64,000 nt of DNA, from assembly GCA_002286855.1 (NCBI GenBank), contig NRSV01000045.1, positions 248,001-312,000 on the forward strand, written 5' to 3'. The notes below the pieces were generated by a model. It was not told where the DNA came from. It worked only from the letters and a program-made list of their open reading frames with translations, and did not search any database. Origin of the DNA: Bipolaris cookei (lineage: Eukaryota; Ascomycota; Dothideomycetes; Pleosporales; Pleosporaceae). A program made the position numbers and the translations under genes. Positions 1 to 8,415 of this stretch are shown in pieces; the first letter of the stretch is position 1, and every line of letters starts with the position of its first letter.

Positions 1-2268
1 GCCACCGACTAGCCTGCCTCCTACTAGACCTGCAACTGTCATAGCCATGCCAGCACCTGCAGCCTTCTCTTGTCGCTCCCAAAGACTTGCGACATCAAAA
101 AAGTCCCACAAGTCAATGTCAATATCGACTTGCCTAGCCAGAGCGTGCACAGACTTCCTAAACATTCGCTCTGGGCGGAACATGACATCCGCATATAGGT
201 TGTTGCCGAGATGCAATACACCTAGGTTTTTGATGCCATTGTAGCCCTGTACAGCCTGGTTTCGCGCATATTCTTCACATAGGCGGACACTCTCGGTGAC
301 CTCGTGCAACATGGAATCACGAATGTCTTCTGCGTACTGGTAGGCGGAAAAGAGTCCTGGATATTCGATGCCCAAGTCCAGCTCGGCCACCTTGGCAATG
401 CAGTCGTTGAGAGTGTCGCGAGTGTGACCGTAGACTTCTGAGGTCGTGTCCTCCACCATACGGTCCACTGCTTCTCCAGCTTCTGTTCGGGACTTCTTTG
501 ATTCTTCAAACTCTGGCTCGAGCGCCTCAATCTCTTTCTTGATACGGTCCAGTTCGTTCTGGGAAACGTCGCGGTTGATAGTTGCCAAGTTGTGCATGTC
601 TCCTAACACGTTGAGCAGATAAGTCTTTGCCGGCGCTAGCTTTGACCTAGCCCTCTTCTCTAGCACAAAACGTCTTAGTGAAGCCTCGAGGTCTGCAAAA
701 TCCCGCTGCTTTTCTGCTTCTTTACCCTTGCCCTTGCCCGATGGGTCGTCATCGTCATCATCCGGAGGGCCTCCGCCAGCGCCCATGGGGATTGCGTTAC
801 TCGAAACAAAGTGTACTAGTTCGCTGGATTCTTTGAAAGTTGCCGGGCTGAGGCTGTTGACCTGCTTCAAAATCATTTCCTGGCAGCGCCTCTGATCCCT
901 GATCGTATCGAAGCCGTTCACTACCATAAACATGTAAGCCTTCTCGCGGGCTGCTGTGAAGATAAAGTTTTTCGCAGATTCTGTAAAGTGGTTCGCTGCT
1001 GAAACGACAAAGACGACAACATCAATTTCTTCTTGGCGGGCGAAAACAGCCGTGGTCTTAATGGAATCGGCATTGAGTCCTGGTGCATCAATGAGGGCAA
1101 TGTCGACCACGCCATTGTTCAGCAGAGATTCGTCCACATCGCGGATATCTTTGACGTAAATCTTGCATTGTGAGAAATGATCGTTGTCGATGACAATCTT
1201 TTCAAGGTCCTTCAGGTCAAAGACAATGTATGTGCTCTCATCGTTGCGGTTATAAGTCGATCCAATGGGGATGGCATGAACTTCCTCAACCCCGCCATTC
1301 TCTCTAAAGTCAAGGACCTCGCAGAATATGCTCGTGCAGGGCTGTTGGTCTTCGGGAAGAACCTTGCGACGAAGTAGGGCGTTACAGAATGTGGACTTTC
1401 CAGCGTTCAAGTCTCCGGTCACCAGTACCTTACTTGAGGTATCTTCGATGCGCTCCTTGAGGGCAAACAAGTGGCGTATGCTTTGCTGGATTTGACCGTC
1501 TAGGAGGGAGGCGACGGAATTCTTTTCGAGCGAATGGACCAAATCTGTCTGTGTCCGGCTTCCCATGCGCAATTCCAACTTCAAGACAGAGAAATCATGG
1601 GCGAGTTGAGGTGTCACTAGTCGAGGCTCGTCCTTTCGCTTGTGTTCGGCGGCTGAACTAGACTCGGCGTCGTCTCCGATTGTGGTACCGGCTCGTCGTA
1701 GTCCGCGGGGTCGTTCAGGCGAGCGGGAAGCGGGATCGAAGTCGCCCATTGCGGACTGGGTGTGGTGTAGTCCGGGCCGCGAGTCGCTGCGAAGATGTGA
1801 TTTTTGCTTCTCTGCTGCTTGAATAGAAGGGTAGTGTGCGGGCCATTTCAAATTCATTTCTTGGAAACTTTTCAAGGCTTCGATTGTGCCGTGGATTGCG
1901 CGGCCAAGGGCATTTTTGTTCTGGTTGTATCGCAGTTGGAGGACGTGGCTGCGCTGCTTCTCGTGCTCAGCATTTGATGAGCCGGCGGACAGTATGGGTA
2001 CAGGCGAGGGGCGGTCTTCGCCAATGTTGGAGCGCCAATTCATGCCAGAGCCTTCGCCATCCTGCACACTGCCGCCATAGCCAGAGTCTTCATCCAGCAT
2101 GGACACCAGGCGGGCAGCGGCATCGCTGGTTGTGCTACCGCCGCCGACGGTCATGTATCCGGGTCCTGCATTTCGGCGCGGGACAAAGCCGTCGGAAGAG
2201 CCTTGGCGGCTGCTGGAGGACTCTCCCGGCGTGGAGGGGCGGCGGTTGTTGCGTCGGTTTGGATTCAT
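1..2268 (-). CDS. fzo1: Mitofusin-type outer-membrane GTPase Fzo1, C-terminal end missing (window edge)
   Basis: A single open frame runs from the ATG at 2266-2268 leftward to base 1 without a stop (756 codons); the C-terminus lies outside the window. The first ~220 residues are low-complexity and Ser/Arg-rich. A dynamin-family GTPase follows: P-loop GDLNAGKS at about residues 285-292, switch II DAPGLN near residue 365, and VVNGFD as the likely G4 region. A helical, charged middle part follows, and the last visible residues are a Gly/Val/Leu-rich run that probably begins the membrane segments. The family fuses mitochondrial outer membranes. Fungal Fzo1 is about 850-930 residues, so roughly 100-170 residues are missing. 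It is divergent from vps2. The identification rests on motifs, order and length; confidence is high. Confidence 0.93.
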   Translation of the reverse strand, partial: MNPNRRNNRRPSTPGESSSSRQGSSDGFVPRRNAGPGYMTVGGGSTTSDAAARLVSMLDEDSGYGGSVQDGEGSGMNWRSNIGEDRPSPVPILSAGSSNAEHEKQRSHVLQLRYNQNKNALGRAIHGTIEALKSFQEMNLKWPAHYPSIQAAEKQKSHLRSDSRPGLHHTQSAMGDFDPASRSPERPRGLRRAGTTIGDDAESSSAAEHKRKDEPRLVTPQLAHDFSVLKLELRMGSRTQTDLVHSLEKNSVASLLDGQIQQSIRHLFALKERIEDTSSKVLVTGDLNAGKSTFCNALLRRKVLPEDQQPCTSIFCEVLDFRENGGVEEVHAIPIGSTYNRNDESTYIVFDLKDLEKIVIDNDHFSQCKIYVKDIRDVDESLLNNGVVDIALIDAPGLNADSIKTTAVFARQEEIDVVVFVVSAANHFTESAKNFIFTAAREKAYMFMVVNGFDTIRDQRRCQEMILKQVNSLSPATFKESSELVHFVSSNAIPMGAGGGPPDDDDDDPSGKGKGKEAEKQRDFADLEASLRRFVLEKRARSKLAPAKTYLLNVLGDMHNLATINRDVSQNELDRIKKEIEALEPEFEESKKSRTEAGEAVDRMVEDTTSEVYGHTRDTLNDCIAKVAELDLGIEYPGLFSAYQYAEDIRDSMLHEVTESVRLCEEYARNQAVQGYNGIKNLGVLHLGNNLYADVMFRPERMFRKSVHALARQVDIDIDLWDFFDVASLWERQEKAAGAGMAMTVAGLVGGRLVGG

Positions 2269-2903
2269 CGGGGAGGTTAGATGTTATGTTGTAGGCTACA
2301 AGAAGGGGCGCATGTCGTGTTGGATACGGGAAGATGGTGTCGTGGATGAGGGAGGCGGCGGACGAAGGAAAAGAATATGCAGCGAGGGAACGTCAGAGTT
2401 GGTGGTGCACACGCCACCAAGATTGCACGCAGGGATTGGCTGTCGCCCACTTCCTACGCGACCGCCCGGCTGACAATGCAATACAGCGTCTTGCATGTGA
2501 GCGAGTGGCAAGGGAGCAGCTTGAAGGGGGAGACAGCAAGTCTCCAGTATAGAAACCCGTTAGCTAGTGGAAGCCCGACAATGCAAGTGTGATAACTTGA
2601 TAAAGGCTCGGCATTGCAGTACCGTACATACCTACGTGCCGACCTGCGTGACGATCCAACGGCTCTTGACCAGGTAGGCAGAACAACAAATATCTACCAC
2701 AATTCAACAAGCCAGCCTACGTGTGACAAGTACTGGGAGCCCGGATGGTTGCAGGTGGGCTACTTCACCGCTATCTTTGCCAATCTATCTGCCTACATCG
2801 TATCCTTGACAGCGACAGGTAGCGGTTAGGCCCTACCCGCTAATCTCCCACCCCAAGTCTACGCCATCCCACAGCCCTTCTCCACTTCGCACCCGTCGCC
2901 GCC
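2269..2903. other. Divergent intergenic region fzo1/vps2
   Basis: This 635-bp stretch must hold both promoters. Short open frames on both strands show no recognisable domain, and I see no repeat or RNA gene. Confidence 0.6.
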
Positions 2904-3825
2904 ATGAATGTGAGTATTGCCTGCTTTTCACTACAGCCTCAGCTGACATATCACCCAGATCGTAGAATGGGCTTTCGGAAAGCGCATGACGCCGGCGGAA
3001 CGGCTGCGCAAACACCAGCGTGCACTCGAGAAGACGCAACGAGAGCTAGACCGTGAGCGCGTGAAGCTCGAGAATCAGGAAAAGAAGCTGGTTGCAGACA
3101 TTAAGAAGAGCGCCAAAAATGGCCAAATGGGCCCATTGCGGATACAAGCAAAGGACCTAGTGCGGACACGACGGTATGCTGGCCTGCTGCCTGTCGCATC
3201 GCTGGCTTGGGACTGACATTCGCCCCAGCTATATCCAAAAGTTCTACCAGATGCGCACACAACTACAAGCGATATCGTTGAGGATCCAGGTAAATATGGG
3301 CATGATACACTAGATCGGGGCTATGTGGCTGACCGCAAGCAGACGGTTCGCAGCAATGAGCAGATGATGCAGTCCATGAAAGGCGCCACGAGTAAGTCTA
3401 TGTGTATATGCGGCTACCACAATCCTAACATTCGAAGCACTGCTTGGAAGCATGAACAGGCAGATGAACCTCCCCGCGCTTCAGCGTATCGCCATGGAAT
3501 TCGAAAAAGAGAATGACATCATGGACCAACGACAAGAAATGATGGATGACGCCATCGACGATGCCACGGGCATGGAAGACGAAGAGGAGAGCGAGGACGT
3601 GGTCAACCAAGTTTTGGACGAGATAGGCATTGATCTAGGCCAGGCTGTAGGTCGAATGTCATGTTTAGAAGCGCGTTTGCTAACAAGTGACAGCTTGGCG
3701 AAACACCCAGTGGCCTGCAAAAGAACACAGTGCCTGAAACTAGGGTGGCACAGGCCGTTGGAGGTGGAGGCGCTGACCCCGATGACGATGATCTCCAGGC
3801 TCGGTTGGACAGTCTGAGGAGGTGA
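2904..3825 (+). CDS. vps2: ESCRT-III subunit Vps2/CHMP2
   Basis: Six exons: 2904-2909, 2959-3173, 3229-3289, 3343-3391, 3438-3646 and 3694-3825, giving 223 residues. The first exon holds only two codons (Met-Asn). The protein opens with an amphipathic stretch followed by MTPAERLRKHQRALEKTQRE, the basic helical hairpin typical of Vps2/Did4, continues with acidic helices and ends in DDDLQARLDSLRR, a MIT-interacting motif type 1 of the kind bound by the Vps4 ATPase. The family polymerises on endosomes with Vps24 to drive multivesicular-body sorting. All splice junctions follow GT-AG and keep the frame against the conserved family pattern, for example RIQ/TVRS across intron 3. High confidence. 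Confidence 0.95.
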
Positions 3826-4926
3826 GCATCGAGAGGCAGGCACACGACAAACAATAAATGCACATGATTGGGCCAGTATGTCACATGACCAGGAGTTACA
3901 GCAATGGCGCTATGAAACAGTTGTTGCCTTTGGATTAGCTTCACTACAGTAGCGGGATCAGCATGCCGGCACTTGAAATGATGTTTTCATGCGAAGGCAT
4001 TTGATCCATACTTTCTTACAATCTATCTGTGTAGCAGCGTCTGATATTCCGCCTACTACATATAGTAACAGAGGCCAATCTCCGATCTAGCTCCAAGTGC
4101 GAGGCGGACGTTGAGGCTAGCCCCTGCCTATTACAGCCAGTCTACCAACTAGCCTTGATAAGTAGTAAATATGGTATGTAGTCCGAAGTGTGACGCACTA
4201 CGAAAAGAAGGATGAGCCTGTAGTCTCACTGTTAAAATTCAACCTCTACAGTCATGCCTCTGCTACTACCCATGTCGCAGACACACTTTACGTCCACAAT
4301 CAGTTCCATACTCACTGCAGCCCTCTCATTACCTCCACCATCCTTGATACGCCCTTTACATGCTTAAAGCCTATTCCTACCCTTGTACTCCTCACGACCC
4401 ACTCTTACCTCACATCAGAGCCATCCGTGTCTACACATCGCACACGCAACAAAACCACATATTTTCATACGAGTAGGATGGTACTTCCAAAGACTCACCA
4501 CAATAACAAGACAGGCAATCATTAATTCCTCCCCCTTCCCTGATGTTCCTGTCATCAAAAATTCTAATCACAACTCTCGCTCGTGGAACTTACCCCATCT
4601 ATCAAACTTTATTCCGCTGATCAAGCTCAGACTCGAACACACTTGCGGATACCCAAGTTCGTCTGCCGTGACGATAAAGCCACGTTTCCGTGTCATTTCC
4701 GCATCAACATATTCACCAAAGCTCCCTTCAAAAAATATTTAGTCATTTTGACTGCCGGTGTGTGCGCTGCTTTACTTTGTGTAGTATCCCAGAAATCTTA
4801 TCTTCAAACACAAAGCAACAACTTCCACCTGTCCCGTTCCTTCAACCGCCGTTTTTTTCGTTCTTGAGTACTTCGACTGCCATTTTTTTCCTTTTCAAGA
4901 TAAGAAAGTATCACGGGAGCGAAAAA
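3826..4926. other. Intergenic, 1.1 kb
   Basis: Pyrimidine-rich on the + strand from about 4190 to 4900. Overlapping open frames here (around 4190-4525, 4383-4742 and 4583-4867) are Thr/His/Ser/Pro-rich, have no domain and lack splice logic. I read this as vps2 3' flank plus the leader of the small candidate ORF at 4927. Confidence 0.55.
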
Positions 4927-5119
4927 ATGGAACGGACATTCTCAAAGGTCTCGATTAAAAGTGTGGTGGCAAAGGCTTCGCGTGTCTCACTGAGCGAGCG
5001 GTTGGAGAAGCCGAAAAAGGTACGTTTTGCACTGACGCTTGAGATTCGCTGTTGCTGATGTGAGGGGGGTGGTTTAGTATATATGGCAGACGTTCACGCA
5101 GTATAGGATTTTGTGGTAG
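4927..5119 (+). CDS. Candidate small spliced ORF, 44 residues, unknown function
   Basis: ATG at 4927 opens a basic frame of 31 codons (begins MERTFSKVSIKSVVAKASRV). At 5020 there is a consensus donor GTACGT and at 5077 an acceptor TTTAG, with a CTGAT branch-like motif about 20 nt before it. Removing this 58-nt intron joins 13 more codons (YIWQTFTQYRILW) and a TAG at 5117-5119. The product would be basic with an aromatic C-terminus. A long pyrimidine-rich stretch precedes the ATG, as is common in fungal leaders. I do not recognise the family. It could be a chance ORF; conservation is the only real test. Confidence 0.35.
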
Positions 5120-5340
5120 GGAGTATGTGGCTGGATATCAGGGCACATGGAGGTTTGTAGAAGGGGGAAGAGCATGGGGTGGTGAGTGAAATGGGTAGAG
5201 ATGTGGAAGGTTGAGGAGAGATGTATGGCAGAGGGATGAAGAGTGAAGATTGGACAAGGCTACACTGCTGATACTTCAGTACCCGTTCGTATGTCATATA
5301 CACTTTCACTCCCTCGTATCTCATTACATCTATATTACCA

Positions 5341-5949
5341 TTAAATTTCCACAACAACTTCATTCGTTGCAAACCTCCATCCACTAAACGGACTCTCTGC
5401 AAAAGCATACAACTCATCCTTCGTCAATTCATCCCGATTCTTTGCCCAAGCTCCCTTGAATGCTCCTTTAGCACTGACTCTGTATTTTTCCGGCCTGTGC
5501 TCTGGCATCCATGGCCTACTAAACACAACTTCAATCTCTTCTCGCATACTGGGCGCTAGCGTCAACAACTGATTTGAAGGCGGCGGCATCTTGCGGTTGA
5601 TATGTATTATGGCCTGTTCCATCTCACGGTGACTGGCGGCATCTACGATGCTGAAGACGCCCGTGTCGAGTGCGTACGGATCCAGTGGCGTGTTCCATTT
5701 GAGTACCGTGTACGTTGTATCCGAGTGATTATTCTTCACAGTCACAAGAAGAGTAAGCGGATCTGGAGATTTCTGGCTGAGCGATACTTCAAGTCCAGGC
5801 AGACCGTTGCCTGATGTGCGATGCGGTATGGTGAAATCCAGGGGTGATGGCGATTGGTAGATGTAGAATGCGCCCAGGAGGGTGATGGCCAGTACCGTGA
5901 GTAAAGTTATTCGCAGGTTCCAGAGGGCTGCCATTTCAGATGCAGGCAT
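5341..5949 (-). CDS. Membrane-anchored protein resembling a metalloprotease pro-region, no catalytic domain
   Basis: Intronless frame of 202 residues (first ATG at 5947-5949; a second in-frame ATG follows at codon 6). Residues about 12-31 form a hydrophobic signal anchor (ITLLTVLAITLLGAFYIY), with no clear cleavage site. The rest is a soluble beta-rich domain with the pattern LTLLVTVKNNHSDTTYTVLKWNTPLDP. That pattern resembles the pro-region of fungal M35 (deuterolysin/peptidyl-Lys) proteases, but no HExxH or other zinc site is present and the protein ends at 202 residues. The similarity is from memory, not an alignment. It could act as an inhibitor-like or chaperone-like domain, or be unrelated. 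Confidence 0.7.
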   Translation of the reverse strand: MPASEMAALWNLRITLLTVLAITLLGAFYIYQSPSPLDFTIPHRTSGNGLPGLEVSLSQKSPDPLTLLVTVKNNHSDTTYTVLKWNTPLDPYALDTGVFSIVDAASHREMEQAIIHINRKMPPPSNQLLTLAPSMREEIEVVFSRPWMPEHRPEKYRVSAKGAFKGAWAKNRDELTKDELYAFAESPFSGWRFATNEVVVEI

Positions 5950-6773
5950 GTAGGCTGGATATGCATTGACAGTTTGTGCTGAGTAGGAGATTCAAGCTGT
6001 TCTTCTTCTCTCTCTACCCTGCTGGAGTAAGGGTGAAAGGGTCCAGCAGCTCAGGAGACATCATTGCTAAATCCCCGCTCGATCCTTGCTCACATACTGG
6101 ATCACGAACCTGTGCATTCCGGTTCGACGGAATTTATCACACATGCAACGAATCAACTTCATCGAAGACCATGTAAACATTACCAGTTGTAGCTTGGTCC
6201 GCTGCTGGCCCCTGGTTGGAAGCGGGATGTGCGGGGTGTGCGGCGCTAGCATTAATCAACCTGCCCGACCTGGCTCGTACCGCCGAATCGCACCATTGCT
6301 GCAAGATAAGATGGGTTGTTTTTGCGATCGAGTAGGTGGTGAGGCCTGGATGACGAACATCCCATTGTTGACCCTAGTGCTGTCTAGTTTCCCCCATGTT
6401 AATAATGCGCGCGTAACGGCATACTACTAGTACTTCGTAATGAACTACCCCTTATACCGCCATTGGATAAAATATACAGATGCTACACCCATTTCATAAC
6501 CCACGTCAAGCATGATAAAACAACAAGTACCAGCTTTAGTGTCCCAACTTATTTTGATCGTCACGGCCATCTTCCAGCCCCCAATCTGCAATGCTCATAC
6601 TGCTGCGCCTCGCTTGGCCTTGAAACTTCCAGGTTCATACATACGACGATCTTGGACGCCTAAACGCAGCGCACTTCAAATCGTCGTACCGTCTCTGAAA
6701 CTGTGATTCGGGACACACGCGTACATATGTCTCTTACTCTCGATGTGTGTCACATGTTATCCCTTGTTCCAAT
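5950..6773. other. Divergent intergenic region, 0.8 kb
   Basis: Lies between the minus-strand anchored protein and the plus-strand membrane protein. Short frames on both strands show no domain, and no repeat was seen. Confidence 0.5.
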
Positions 6774-8351
6774 ATGAGGCCATCCGCGTACATCTCTATC
6801 ACCTCCCAGGATGTGGCTGAAGAGCAGGGTAGACGTGCCCAAACGATGGAAATGCAGCACTTCGACGACGGAACCGGGTCCGATATACTGCAGCCTAAAA
6901 CTGAGACTCGTAAAGCCGGGCTGAGAGAAATATGGGCATCTTCTCCTTGGAAAGTAACCCTGATTGCTCTTGCGGCTCTCCTTGCGCTCGCCATTATTGT
7001 GGTCCTCGCTGCCGCCGCGGAAATGGCATCACAAAGCTACATCATGGGTCGAGACTGCTATCCCAATGGTCTTTGGAAAGAAAAACCTGGTGCGACATGG
7101 CGCATCATGGATTCTTCGTACTTTTTCACGCCAAACCTCAGCTTTGGAGCCTTCACCTTCACCCAGGTCAAAGTCATCGATGTTGCTTGGGATGTCATCA
7201 TTGGAAGAGGCGGGCAGCTGCTGCTGTGTTGGGTCAACTATCGCGTCTTTAATGAGTGGCTGTTATATCACATGGAGATGCATTTCACATCCTACAAACT
7301 CTACACGGCTGTTGCTTTTGAAACGACGACTATGGGTACACTTGGTGTGTTAGCAAAAGAGTTTCTGGCGTTTGGCAAAATAACACGGCGTCGGTTCTTC
7401 AGGTGGCTTGCGATGCTGTCTATGTTGCTGTCGACTTTGTACGTGCTATCGTTTCCGACTTTGATGGCTGCCATGACCGGTTACATAACTACATACGAGC
7501 TGTACGTGGAGAACTACGAGAACAACCTCATCGAGTGGGGTAAAGTAAGACGAGTGACGAATATCATTCAAGACGCGGATAGATTGGGGTACGAAGGCCG
7601 CTTGGTAATCACAGAGACCGATACGCAACTCAGAAACGCTGTCAATCTTTGTATGTTGGGCGTAGACTCTCTTTAGTAGCTGGCTGACTTCTACCCAGAC
7701 CTACAACAGTTCGATTATGATGCAGACAGAAACACCACATCAAACGTAGACGGTTTTACTTACTCCGAGCTAAACATTGATGAGCCTTCAAAATGGGTAG
7801 TAGAAGGGACAACGATATCTGTACAGCTCACTTCCCCGAGCCTCAAAATTACAACCTATCAGACCTTCCCAGAGAAGATAATACCTCCACCAGGACGGTT
7901 TGGACAATTTCCAGTTGCTTTCGAGGATAATCCCACAGATGTATACAGCACGTGGTACTTGCTTGCGCACAGCTCGTGTAACCCGAATGAGACATACCAG
8001 TGGGGCTTCTCCTACATCTTCCTCTTCATGGTGTCCATATTCAACTTCATCTGGACATGCATCATGATAGGCATGTGGTTCGATACACGGCGGGGCTCGA
8101 GAATGTACAAGAGTGGACGAAGACCGGGGCTGCTGCGCAGCATTATGGATTACTCGGCTGCGATCAAGCAGGAGCTTGGTACCGAGGCTGAGTATCTAGA
8201 GGAAGACTGCTTGCGGAAGCGTTTGAAGCAGAGCGGGGGTGCGTTGATAGTACCGAGTGGGGAGCTTAGGATATCGCGTGTGGATACTGGGGAGAGTAAG
8301 ATGAGAGAGAGGGGCTGGCGGAGGAGATTGACAAAGGGAAGCACGTTTTAA
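6774..8351 (+). CDS. Multipass membrane protein, unknown function
   Basis: Two exons, 6774-7650 and 7699-8351, give 509 residues. The frame is open a little further upstream but only from a GTG, so the ATG at 6774 is taken. A cytosolic-looking N-terminus of ~60 residues is followed by a strong hydrophobic segment (VTLIALAALLALAIIVVLAA), an extracytosolic loop with N-glycosylation sequons, two or three more hydrophobic segments around residues 140-250, a soluble part, and a last membrane segment (GFSYIFLFMVSIFNFIWTCI) before a basic tail. The type is common in filamentous ascomycetes as uncharacterised protein. I know no assigned function. Confidence 0.85.
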
Positions 8352-8415
8352 GAAGGCCGAGCAACTCGTAACATCATGATCGTTATCATTGCGAAATGTA
8401 AGAGGGGATGAGATT

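Noticed and set aside
4190..4867. Overlapping plus-strand ORFs of 94-122 residues
   Set aside because: Three frames are open at once because of C/T-rich base bias; compositions are Thr/Ser/His-rich with no domain or splice context.
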